DNA of 61,143 nt from a bacterium. GTDB taxonomy: Bacteria > Sumerlaeota > Sumerlaeia > SLMS01 > JAHLLQ01. The notes beneath the pieces are model-generated. The model saw only the letters and a list, made by a program, of their open reading frames with translations, was not told where the DNA came from and did not search any database. The stretch lies in NCBI GenBank assembly GCA_020444065.1, contig JAHLLQ010000012.1:1-61143 (forward strand), written 5' to 3'. Numbering within the stretch: position 1 is the stretch's first letter; the number at the start of each line of letters is the position of its first letter. The position numbers and the translations under genes are program-made. Below, one piece after another: positions 1 through 7,145 of the stretch.

Positions 1-39
1 AGCGCTCTCCACCGGCGCAAGCACTTCCAAGCGTGTGCC

Positions 40-1038
40 TCACAGGACGGTTACACCGGGGTAGTTCTGTATGTAGTAGCTGTAGACCTCGATCGTCTTG
101 TCAGTGTTGTTGTCTTTGCGGTATTCGCGGCCTAGGACAAAAAGGTCGCGATCGGCATTGGTAGCGCTCGGGCTATCATAGATCGTTTGTCCCATCCGTT
201 CGAGAGCTTCCTGACGAGCGGCTGTGTATTTCAGGATGTTGCAAAAGTGGATGTCGACATCGTACGCGTTGATGCGCTCTGAGAATTCGTCGCGCATGCG
301 CTTCACCGCGAGCCCCTTCTGTTCCATTCTGTTGGCATTTCCAAGAGACCGAATCAGGCCACTGTGCAGCGACAGCCGCGTGTGCGGGTTCTCGTCAATG
401 TTGTTGAGCGCCAGGCCTTGTTCGAGTTTGGCGATGCCGTTGTCGATGTCTCCTCGTTTCGCGACGGCACGGCCGAGTTCGTTCAGTGCGCGACAGCGCA
501 TGTCATTTGAGGATGCGGAGGCGATGATGCCTTCGTAAAGGGCCTCGGCCTCGTCGCCGCGGCCGGCCTTGGAGAGCAGTTCGCCCTTCACCAGTTCGAT
601 CTCATCGGCCTCGGCGGCCGGCGGCGTTTCGGCCAGCGCTTCATCGGCGGCTTGAAGGCCGAGCGTCACGTCGCCCCGGTCAAGATAACGCTCTGCCAGC
701 CGGTGGAGTGCCCCGCGGCGCATGGCGGCGTCACCATAGGCTTCGTCGGCAACGGCTCGAAGGTTTCGGATTTCGACGCTGGAATGACCGATTTCCTCGG
801 CCGTGTCTGCAAGCAGGAGGAAATCCTGCTGGCGCTCGACCGCTTGTGCCCGTCGAGCCGCCTCATTCTCCAGCTCCGGAAAGGACTGAACGATCCGATC
901 GTCGGCGATTTGGTTGCGAGGCGTTGATTTGAGGTCCTCGAGGGTGACTCTCTGGGCACAGACATTTGACGCTAGTAGAGAAGATACACAAAGCGCTCCC
1001 GAAATCAGGACGCACTTGGATAGGCGGAACCGCGTAAT
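40..1038 (-). CDS. Exported TPR-repeat protein with a probable AUU start
   Basis: The frame runs 332 codons and its body is made of tetratricopeptide-type helix pairs (for example GELLSKAGRGDEAEALYEGI and ALNELGRAVAKRGDIDNGIA), so a protein-interaction role is likely; no enzyme motif is visible. The first ATG (723) lies inside the coding helices. Reading upstream, the same frame stays open to 1069 and encodes a signal peptide (TRFRLSK, a hydrophobic stretch, then VCA before Gln). No ATG, GTG or TTG occurs there, but an AGGAGG lies six bases before an ATT at 1038-1036, which I take as the start. It reads away from the divergent block further right and has no operon partner in view. The product is probably periplasmic. 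The TPR call is solid; the start is inferred, and a base-call error or CTG start is the alternative. Confidence 0.7.
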   Translation of the reverse strand: MTRFRLSKCVLISGALCVSSLLASNVCAQRVTLEDLKSTPRNQIADDRIVQSFPELENEAARRAQAVERQQDFLLLADTAEEIGHSSVEIRNLRAVADEAYGDAAMRRGALHRLAERYLDRGDVTLGLQAADEALAETPPAAEADEIELVKGELLSKAGRGDEAEALYEGIIASASSNDMRCRALNELGRAVAKRGDIDNGIAKLEQGLALNNIDENPHTRLSLHSGLIRSLGNANRMEQKGLAVKRMRDEFSERINAYDVDIHFCNILKYTAARQEALERMGQTIYDSPSATNADRDLFVLGREYRKDNNTDKTIEVYSYYIQNYPGVTVL

Positions 1039-1204
1039 TTCTGCCCTCCTTCTAAATTGAATAGATGTTTATCTGCCAATTGGAGGCATGCTATATCTGT
1101 CTACTGGGGGCGCAATGTGTTCATTCAAATAATCTGGATAAATTTTGGGATACATGTAAAACGGTTTAGGACAAGTGTCATACACCACAGGCGTCAACAC
1201 TGCT

Positions 1205-1231
1205 CCCTTATTGCTCGTGCCGGCAATAGGG
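1205..1231 (-). terminator. Weak hairpin downstream of the CBM48 gene
   Basis: CCCTTATTGC pairs with GCAATAGGG with one bulged base, 53 bases past the stop of the gene ending at 1284. There is no T-run on the minus strand, so it is only a possible terminator. Nothing else is visible between the two genes (1039-1283). Confidence 0.3.
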
Positions 1232-1283
1232 AACTCAGTGGCCGGGGCATGTGAAAATGGGGTTCTGAATTTCGACTGGCCGC

Positions 1284-2489
1284 TCAGTGGAAGTACTTCT
1301 CGACGGCGGCGTCTACTTCTCCGGACTCCGGGGCGCTGGCCTCCCAGAGGACGTTGCCGCCTTCGTCGGCGATCATGACGTAAGGCAGGCGGACGATGCG
1401 TTTTTGCCGCAGCGTTTCGCGAAACTCGTGCGCAGGGGTCTTCAGGACGATTCCCCGCTCCAGGCGACTGCGCAACACATCATCGTCATCCAGGTGATTG
1501 AGAAAATCTTCGCTGGGCTTCGAGCCGGGCAGGGCAATCACCCAGAAGACGGCCGTGTGCCGGAGTTTGGCCTGACGGAAGCCTTCGTCCATCCGGGTGA
1601 TCCAGTTGATTCGGCCGGAGTCCCAGACCCATTCGCCGCGCGGCTTGTCCGGGTCGAACCGAGGTGTATAAACCGCCTTCCACCCATCGCTCGCTTTTTC
1701 GATGCGGACGATGGAATTCCCGTGGCTGTTGGTTTCCTCCACCACAGGGTCGGAGAGCCAGTTCTTCCTGTCTACGACGAACTTATATTGGATTTCGCCC
1801 ATCGGAAGAGGCCCGGCCACGTACTCATAGACACCATTGATGGGAGTTTCCCGCATGCGCTGGCTGTCGTCGGAAACGAATGTGTTGCCGGCACCTTTCC
1901 AGTCGTTCCAGGACCCGAGCATGTGAACGGTCTCTGCCGAGGTATCATAGAAACGGACGCGCAGGAAGGGCTTCCCGTCCCTGGTGATCACGGTGGGCAT
2001 CATCTGGCGGCTGCACAAGACCGGCGGCCACGGCGGCTCGTCCAGGCGGAACTGCAGGATAGAGCCTTTCAGGTTGTGAATCTCCTCGCCGCCTTGCTCC
2101 TCGAAGAACTCGCTCGCTTTCGGATCGCTGGAGTGTCCATAGATCCGTTTGTTGAAGTCCCCGTTCAGGCAGAACATATAGGCGTACGTTCCCGGCACGA
2201 GCGGGTAGTAGAGTTCATAGACTCCATCGGCATCCGGTCCATACATGCGGTCGTTGGCATTCACCGGATCTTCAGCCGCGAACTGATCTCCCCAGCCGTT
2301 ATGGGTTCCGACGACGAAAACGGACTGAATCGCCGGATTGGTGACCTTAATCCGGAACAGGGCGCCATCCTGTTGGATCTCGACGGGCAGGGGCTCGACG
2401 CCTTCGTAGGAGTCCAACTGAGCCGGCGCCAAGACGGGCAGCATCAAACTCAGCACAAGCGCAACTATAGACAGGTGTATGCGAGACAT
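1284..2489 (-). CDS. Exported protein with two CBM48-type glycogen-binding domains and a thioredoxin-like C-terminus
   Basis: The 401-residue product starts at ATG 2489, where a signal peptide (MSRIHLSIVALVLSLMLPVL, then APAQ) begins; the frame stays open upstream but that part does not look like protein. Two AMPK-beta/CBM48-like E-set domains follow, each with the FVVGTHNGWG or VHMLGSWNDW signature and a YxYMF/YKFVV strand (about residues 45-125 and 165-250). The last 100 residues look thioredoxin-like: a strand near FWVIALPG, then RLPYVMIADEGGNVLW with the cis-proline position but no CxxC, so redox activity is unlikely. It probably binds alpha-glucan outside the cytoplasm, in keeping with the pullulanase and GH13-GH31 enzyme nearby. 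The two-CBM48 plus thioredoxin-like order is unusual. Glucan binding is inferred from the family. Confidence 0.8.
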   Translation of the reverse strand: MSRIHLSIVALVLSLMLPVLAPAQLDSYEGVEPLPVEIQQDGALFRIKVTNPAIQSVFVVGTHNGWGDQFAAEDPVNANDRMYGPDADGVYELYYPLVPGTYAYMFCLNGDFNKRIYGHSSDPKASEFFEEQGGEEIHNLKGSILQFRLDEPPWPPVLCSRQMMPTVITRDGKPFLRVRFYDTSAETVHMLGSWNDWKGAGNTFVSDDSQRMRETPINGVYEYVAGPLPMGEIQYKFVVDRKNWLSDPVVEETNSHGNSIVRIEKASDGWKAVYTPRFDPDKPRGEWVWDSGRINWITRMDEGFRQAKLRHTAVFWVIALPGSKPSEDFLNHLDDDDVLRSRLERGIVLKTPAHEFRETLRQKRIVRLPYVMIADEGGNVLWEASAPESGEVDAAVEKYFH

Positions 2490-2773
2490 TCCTGAACCAG
2501 CCTCCTCCGAATTTGAGGTCCTTCTTCCCAATTCCCTCCAAGAGGAATAGCGACCCGAGAGGGAGTGGTCGAGGCAAAAGCGCCATCTTGCTTCGAGATG
2601 ATCTTGTCGGAGGCTTTGGCGACGGGAATTATGCCTTGACATCGGCGGGCCCGGGGGCGTGTCTAGGCGCCCGCCTGGAGTAGCTTTCGCTGCTCCGGGT
2701 GCCATATTCCCTGCCTCGCAGACTCCCATGGAGTTTCTCCGAGGCCATTTGTCCGAAGGGAGGTCAAACCTCA
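2490..2773. promoter_or_regulatory. Divergent promoter region and rpsF leader with hairpins
   Basis: This gap separates the minus-strand CBM48 gene from the plus-strand rpsF operon and must hold both promoters, though I see no convincing -35/-10 pair. On the plus strand it can fold as GGCGGG (2644-2649) with CCCGCC (2670-2675), as GGAG/AGC against GCT/CTCC around 2677-2696, and as ACTCC (2722-2726) with GGAGT (2730-2734). Many bacterial rpsF leaders carry an S6:S18-binding hairpin; one of these could be its counterpart, but I cannot match the motif. Confidence 0.35.
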
Positions 2774-3271
2774 GTGACAAAATACGAAATGGTCGTGGTC
2801 TTGGACCCTAACAAGACCGAGGAAGAGCAGCAGACGGTTCTGGCAAAGCTCGATGAGGTGATCACCAAGAATGGTGGCACGATCGAGAGTCGGGACGTCT
2901 GGGGCAAGCGCCGCCTGGCCTATTCAATCGGCAAGCGTCGCGACGGGTACTACGTGTTGTACCTGTTCGATGCGGATCCGAGTGGCTCCGCGCTGCCGGA
3001 ACTCAACCGCTACTTGCGCATCTCTGAAGATGTGCTCCGCTCGCTGGTCACCAAGGCGGTGGTCGGCAAGTCGACGGGCAAGGCCCCGTCGGAGATGGAA
3101 GGGCACGGCCCGTACCGCGGCCGTCCGTCGTTTGGTCGCGATCGCGATTCCCGACCCGATCGGGAGTATCGCCGTCCGAGCAATAGCGATAGCAACAGCA
3201 GCGACACGAGCGAGTCTGCCGACGCCGAGAAGAAGGAAGAAGCGCCGGCCTCCACAGAGTCCGCTAGCTGA
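2774..3271 (+). CDS. rpsF: 30S ribosomal protein S6
   Basis: S6 binds 16S rRNA as a pair with S18 in the small-subunit platform. The 165-residue product begins YEMVVVLDPNKTEEE, contains the family's RLAYSIGKRRDGYYVLY strand, and ends with a Ser/Asp/Glu-rich tail of roughly 45 residues beyond a normal S6. I start it at GTG 2774, nine bases after GGGAGGT; an ATG at 2789 is the alternative and the longer frame from 2699 is not supported. It opens the classic rpsF-ssb-rpsR-rplI cluster, so autoregulation through the leader is plausible. Identity is certain; only the start and the role of the tail are open. Confidence 0.96.
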   Translation: MTKYEMVVVLDPNKTEEEQQTVLAKLDEVITKNGGTIESRDVWGKRRLAYSIGKRRDGYYVLYLFDADPSGSALPELNRYLRISEDVLRSLVTKAVVGKSTGKAPSEMEGHGPYRGRPSFGRDRDSRPDREYRRPSNSDSNSSDTSESADAEKKEEAPASTESAS

Positions 3272-3371
3272 CGATCGCCGTCGATACCACGCAGCACCGG
3301 CCGGCTGGACCTCCGCGGTCCCAATGGCCTCGTCGCGATGCCACCCGCTCCCCTAGCCTGGAGGCAAACAG

Positions 3372-3851
3372 ATGGAACTGAATAAGGTCCTTCTTATCGG
3401 AAACCTCACTCGTGATCCCGAGACGCGCTTCCTGCAGTCCGGAAGTCAAGTCTGCAAGCTGGGGCTGGCGTCCAACCGACGCTGGCGGGGACGTGATGGC
3501 AATCAAGGCGAAGAAACGCTGTTCATCGATGTCGACGCATGGGGAAAGACGGCCGAACTCTGTGGCCAGTATCTGCGCAAAGGCAGCCAGATCCTGGTCG
3601 AAGGCCGACTGAAGATGGATCAATACCAAACGTCTTCGGGAGAGAATCGGACGAAGTACGTGATCGTGGCCGATCGCGTGCAGTTCGGTGCTCGCTCGGA
3701 AGGCAGCCAGGGCGGCGGCGGACCACGCCAGCAGTCCGGCGGTGGCGGTCAGTCTTCCGGTAGTGGCTGGGGTTCCAGCCACGATTCGTCCCCGAATTCT
3801 TCGGATTCCGCTCCCTCGCACGAGGAAACGGAAGACGATCTGCCCTTCTAA
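3372..3851 (+). CDS. ssb: Single-stranded DNA-binding protein
   Basis: SSB coats single-stranded DNA in replication and repair and recruits partners through its C-terminal tip. The 159-residue product has the OB-fold N-terminus (MELNKVLLIGNLTRDPETRF) and the WGKTAELCGQYLRKGSQILVEGRL core, then a Gly/Gln/Ser-rich linker and the acidic tip EDDLPF, which matches the DDIPF-type partner-binding end. ATG 3372 follows GGAGG. The gene sits in its usual place between rpsF and rpsR, 100 bases after rpsF, and is probably cotranscribed. Nothing is missing or odd. Confidence 0.97.
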   Translation: MELNKVLLIGNLTRDPETRFLQSGSQVCKLGLASNRRWRGRDGNQGEETLFIDVDAWGKTAELCGQYLRKGSQILVEGRLKMDQYQTSSGENRTKYVIVADRVQFGARSEGSQGGGGPRQQSGGGGQSSGSGWGSSHDSSPNSSDSAPSHEETEDDLPF

Positions 3852-3889
3852 CCATCGACGATCAACGATGTATGATATCAGGAGGCTGA

Positions 3890-4261
3890 ATGCCCATGAG
3901 TGACGAACAAACAACTCGTAATGAGAATAGCGGCGGCCGCGAATCTGGCCGCGATAGTGGCGGTGGTGGCCGAGACAACCGCGATTTCCGTGGTCGTGGC
4001 CCTCGCGGCGGTGGCCGTGGCGATCGCCCTCAGCGTGGCCGCCGGCGCTTCCCGCGCCGCAAAGTGTGCTACTTCACCATGATCGGTGCGGAGTACATCG
4101 ACTACAAGGATACGAAGACGCTGCAGCGTTTCATCACGGATCGCGGCAAAATCATGCCGCGCCGTATGACTGGAACGAGCGCCAAGTTCCAGCGCATGCT
4201 GACCACCGCCGTGAAGCGGGCCCGGCACCTGGCCCTGCTTCCCTACGTGACACAAGACTAA
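3890..4261 (+). CDS. rpsR: 30S ribosomal protein S18 with an Arg/Gly-rich N-terminal extension
   Basis: S18 partners S6 on the 30S platform. The conserved core ([20 protein letters not shown], then [20 protein letters not shown] and the [11 protein letters not shown] end) fills residues 59-120. In front is an extension of about 55 residues dominated by Arg, Gly and Asp with repeated RGG/GRG, like an RNA-binding RGG box; ordinary S18 is about 75-90 residues in total. AGGAGG lies four bases before ATG 3890 and ten before ATG 3896, so either could start it. The gene lies between ssb and rplI with short spacers. Family identity is certain; the function of the extension is unknown. Confidence 0.96.
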   Translation: MPMSDEQTTRNENSGGRESGRDSGGGGRDNRDFRGRGPRGGGRGDRPQRGRRRFPRRKVCYFTMIGAEYIDYKDTKTLQRFITDRGKIMPRRMTGTSAKFQRMLTTAVKRARHLALLPYVTQD

Positions 4262-4293
4262 TCACCCGCCAAAGCAGATAGAGGAGTAGACCA

Positions 4294-4902
4294 ATGAAAG
4301 TGGTACTTTTCAAGTCCGTGGATAATCTCGGGGCTGCCGGCGAGGTGGTTGATGTCAAGCGGGGTTACTTCCGCAACTACCTTGGACCGCGCGGCTACGC
4401 CAAGATGGCGACCCGTGGAAATCTGGCCCTCGTTGAGAGCCAAAGGAAGAAAATCGAAGCCATGGTGGCGCGCGAGCGCTCCGAGGCCCAGGTCGCAGCC
4501 CAGGATATGACGGGCGTCGCCCTGACGTTCCAACTTCGCGCCAACGATCGCGGCCAATTGTTCGGCTCCGTGACAACGACCGATATCGCGAAGGCCCTGC
4601 ACGAGAAGGGATACGAGGTCGATCGCCGCAAGATCGAGCTCTCCGAGCACATCAAGGCTCTGGGCGACTTCGATGTGAAGATCCGCCTGTATCCGGAAGT
4701 CTACGCCGAGGTCAAAGTCACGGTCGAACGTCTGCTTCGCCCGGACGAGATCCAGGCCCTAGAAGAAGCCGAGAAAAAGGCAGCCGAGGCTGAGGCCATC
4801 GCAGAAGCCAGCGAAGAGGCTGAGCAGCCCGCCGCGGAAGCGGAAGTGGCTGAAGAAGCCGCCGCCGAAGAGCCCGTTGCCGAGGAAAGCAAGACGGAGT
4901 GA
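4294..4902 (+). CDS. rplI: 50S ribosomal protein L9 with an acidic C-terminal tail
   Basis: L9 binds 23S rRNA near the L1 stalk and its elongated shape spans to neighbouring ribosomes. The N-terminal domain is canonical (MKVVLFKSVDNLGAAGEVVD, then VKRGYFRNYLGPRGYA), followed by the linking helix and a C-terminal domain ending near EVKVTVERL. After about residue 150 come some 50 residues of almost only Ala and Glu. ATG 4294 is preceded by GAGGAG. It is the last gene of the ribosomal cluster and is followed by a hairpin terminator. The tail is extra to the family and resembles the tails of L19 and NusA in this window. Confidence 0.97.
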   Translation: MKVVLFKSVDNLGAAGEVVDVKRGYFRNYLGPRGYAKMATRGNLALVESQRKKIEAMVARERSEAQVAAQDMTGVALTFQLRANDRGQLFGSVTTTDIAKALHEKGYEVDRRKIELSEHIKALGDFDVKIRLYPEVYAEVKVTVERLLRPDEIQALEEAEKKAAEAEAIAEASEEAEQPAAEAEVAEEAAAEEPVAEESKTE

Positions 4903-4929
4903 TTCCGTTTCGCAAGGATGCAATCGCCC

Positions 4930-4970
4930 GGCGGGAGTTGGCCTGACACCAAGGCCAACCCCGCCGCTTT
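4930..4970 (+). terminator. Terminator-like hairpin after rplI
   Basis: GGCGGGAGTTGGCCT pairs with AGGCCAACCCCGCC around a seven-base loop with one mismatch. Only a broken T-rich stretch (CTTTGCTTTG) follows. It lies 28 bases past the rplI stop and before the next promoter. Confidence 0.7.
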
Positions 4971-5020
4971 GCTTTGAGTATGCCCCGAGCTGGGGAAAAA
5001 AGGCGTTGCCCCAGTAAGCC

Positions 5021-5049
5021 TTGGTGCTTTTGGGTATGGAGTTTAGAAT
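5021..5049 (+). promoter_or_regulatory. Sigma-70-type promoter for the LptF/G gene
   Basis: TTGGTG (5021-5026) and TAGAAT (5044-5049, one mismatch to TATAAT) are separated by 17 bases, placing the transcript start about 48 bases before the ATG at 5104. The -35 box matches consensus poorly. Confidence 0.5.
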
Positions 5050-5103
5050 GACCCTCGGGGGACGTTTCGTCCGTTATCCCGAATTGCGAGTTCCAGTCTT
5101 TAC

Positions 5104-6240
5104 ATGAATCTGATCGATCGGGAATTCATCAGCGACTTCTTCAAGGCCCTTGCGACACTGGTCTTTCTAGTGGCCATCGTGGTGCTGATCGACACGTTGC
5201 TGGACAATTACCAGGAGATTCTGGGTGGTACGCAGCACGGCGCCTACTGGGCGTTCATGTATTACGTGTGCTCGCTGCCCAAGAAGCTGGTCGAGAGCAT
5301 CTCCATCGCGACCGCAGCGGCGATTCTGTGGGTTGTGACAACGAAGGCCCGTCACAATGAGATCCTGGCCTACCTGGCCGGCGGAATCAGCCCGCAGCGC
5401 CTCGCCGTGCCCCTGGTGGGCGGCGCCGTGTTGGTAGCAGTCGTGGCAATCGGCTTAAACGAGATGGTCGTCGCGCCCGCAGAACGCGAAGCCGAAGTGA
5501 TCGAGCGCGTCCATATCAAGCAGAAGGACGAAAGCGTCATCACGCGCAACAAGCACATTTACCAGCGCGGCGCGGGTAGTCGAATCTACGTGATCGATAG
5601 CTTCGACAGTGCGACGGATTCGATGGTTTATCCCATCATCATCGATCGCCACAAAGAGGTCAATGTCCCGGAGCGCATTCTGCAAGCGGACAGCGCGCGC
5701 CTTGTCCAGGAACCCGGAAAGCCCGACCATTGGGAGTTTCAGAACGCGACACTCCGCACGATGGATACGCGGGCACGTATCACGAGCTTTCAAGAGTTTG
5801 GGTTGTTGAGCGATCTGGATCTGCAAGCGAAGGACGGCATGCCCAAGATGGAGCCGAACCTGCAGAAGTTCCTGAGCAAGCTGGACGATCCGGATATGAT
5901 GAATTTCTGGCAGCTCTGGGAGTACACAAACCTCCTTGACTCACAAGGGAAGCAAGTCTCGAAATTGCGGACGACGATGCACATGAAGCTGGCGTTGCCA
6001 TTGGCGACTGTTGTGATCGCTCTGCTGATGTGTGCACACGTGATGCGTCCAAGTTCGCGCGGCGTGTTCGTCGGTTTCGGAGGGGGAATGGCGTGGGTGA
6101 TTGGTTACTACCTGACGCTGATCCTGTTCCAGAGTCTGGGTGAACAAGGATGGGGGCTGCCGCCGTCGCTCGCTGCGTGGCTGCCGAACATTGCATTTTC
6201 TGTGATTGGGATTGTCTCATTGATCCGTGGAGGACGATGA
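5104..6240 (+). CDS. LptF/LptG-family permease (YjgP/YjgQ)
   Basis: LptF and LptG are the inner-membrane subunits of the ABC transporter that extracts lipopolysaccharide and passes it across the periplasm. The 378-residue product has the family layout: an N-terminal membrane helix after MNLIDREFISDFF, two more helices to about residue 120, a periplasmic beta domain (about 125-270), then three helices including LPLATVVIALLMCAHVMRPS and a GRGG-like end. ATG 5104 has no strong ribosome-binding site but has a good upstream promoter. Only one such gene is here, so its partner lies elsewhere. It nearly abuts the phosphatase gene and is probably cotranscribed with it. Family is clear; LptF versus LptG is not. 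Confidence 0.88.
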   Translation: MNLIDREFISDFFKALATLVFLVAIVVLIDTLLDNYQEILGGTQHGAYWAFMYYVCSLPKKLVESISIATAAAILWVVTTKARHNEILAYLAGGISPQRLAVPLVGGAVLVAVVAIGLNEMVVAPAEREAEVIERVHIKQKDESVITRNKHIYQRGAGSRIYVIDSFDSATDSMVYPIIIDRHKEVNVPERILQADSARLVQEPGKPDHWEFQNATLRTMDTRARITSFQEFGLLSDLDLQAKDGMPKMEPNLQKFLSKLDDPDMMNFWQLWEYTNLLDSQGKQVSKLRTTMHMKLALPLATVVIALLMCAHVMRPSSRGVFVGFGGGMAWVIGYYLTLILFQSLGEQGWGLPPSLAAWLPNIAFSVIGIVSLIRGGR

Positions 6241-6247
6241 GGGACGA

Positions 6248-7045
6248 ATGATCCGGCGCAATCGGCCGGAATTGCTGGAGGAAAGAATGCTTCTATCGAA
6301 GCGCAAGAAGAAACGAGTTGTCGTGTTTGTCTGCACCGGGAATACCTGTCGCAGTCCAATGGCGCAGGGCCTCCTGCAGGATCTTCTCGACAAAGAAAAG
6401 GTCGAGCACATCGAGGTCAAGACCGCGGGCGTCATGACGATCCCGGGTCTCCTGCCGACACCCGAAGCGGTGCAGGTGATGGAGACCGTCGAGGTTGATA
6501 TCCGCAAACACCGCAGCGCGCCGCTGACCCCCGAAATGGTGCGGAAATCCGACCTGATTCTCGGCATGACGCCGTTCCATGTGCAGTTCGCTCTGCGCCT
6601 GTCCGACGATGCGCGTGGCAAGACATTCCTGCTCAAGGAATACACGAAGAGCGATCTGAAGAACTACCAGATCACCGACCCGATGGGAGCGACGCTCGAA
6701 GTCTACAAGCGCGTTTTCCGCGAGATCAAACTCGCTGTTGAGAAGCTCGGCGAGATGGACGTGATCCGCGCGCCCCTCGGCGAAGAAATCAAGCACGAGA
6801 AGTGGGTACCGCCCGAGAAGAAGCCGACAAAGAAGAAAGCCGCCGATAAGACCGAGGAAGAAGCGGAGAAGAAGCCGGCGAAGAGGAAGTCTGGTGGCAA
6901 GAAGGCCTCATCTTCGAAGAAATCCGCGTCAAAGGGCGCTGCAAAGAAATCCTCGAAGAAGAAAGCCACGAAGAAGGCAACGGCACCCAAGTCCGCCGCC
7001 AAGAAGACGACAGCAAAGAAGAAGACCACAAAGTCAAAGAAGTAG
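6248..7045 (+). CDS. Low-molecular-weight protein tyrosine phosphatase with a histone-H1-like lysine-rich tail
   Basis: The enzyme domain carries the P-loop CTGNTCRS (Cys-X5-Arg) near its start and the distal acid loop ITDPMG, so it should dephosphorylate phosphotyrosine or arginine-phosphate proteins. After about residue 175 the sequence is almost only Lys, Ala, Ser and Thr (KKSSKKKATKKATAPKSAAK), like linker-histone or HU tails, and runs nearly 90 residues to the stop. ATG 6248 follows GAGGG; ATG 6287 with GGAGG five bases upstream is an equally good start, and GTG 6227 would overlap the LptF/G gene. It lies directly after that gene and ends at a strong terminator. Binding of the tail to nucleic acid or a polyanion is inference. 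Confidence 0.85.
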   Translation: MIRRNRPELLEERMLLSKRKKKRVVVFVCTGNTCRSPMAQGLLQDLLDKEKVEHIEVKTAGVMTIPGLLPTPEAVQVMETVEVDIRKHRSAPLTPEMVRKSDLILGMTPFHVQFALRLSDDARGKTFLLKEYTKSDLKNYQITDPMGATLEVYKRVFREIKLAVEKLGEMDVIRAPLGEEIKHEKWVPPEKKPTKKKAADKTEEEAEKKPAKRKSGGKKASSSKKSASKGAAKKSSKKKATKKATAPKSAAKKTTAKKKTTKSKK

Positions 7046-7074
7046 TCCGGTCTATTCGATCGACAAGAGAACGG

Positions 7075-7103
7075 GGGACGGAGCGGTGAGCTCCGTCCCT
7101 TTT
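7075..7103 (+). terminator. Strong intrinsic terminator after the phosphatase gene
   Basis: GGGACGGAGC (7075-7084) and GCTCCGTCCC (7090-7099) form a perfect 10-bp stem with a five-base loop, followed by TTTT. It sits between convergent genes and could also stop transcription from the pullulanase side. Confidence 0.88.
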
Positions 7104-7145
7104 GCATTCGAGAATCCGAAAGAGAAGACAGGCCTCAGTCGAGAA

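Noticed and set aside
1287-2495. 402-codon plus-strand open frame opposite the CBM48 gene
   Set aside because: Composition is skewed and no motif is seen, while the minus strand encodes a signal peptide and two CBM48 domains.
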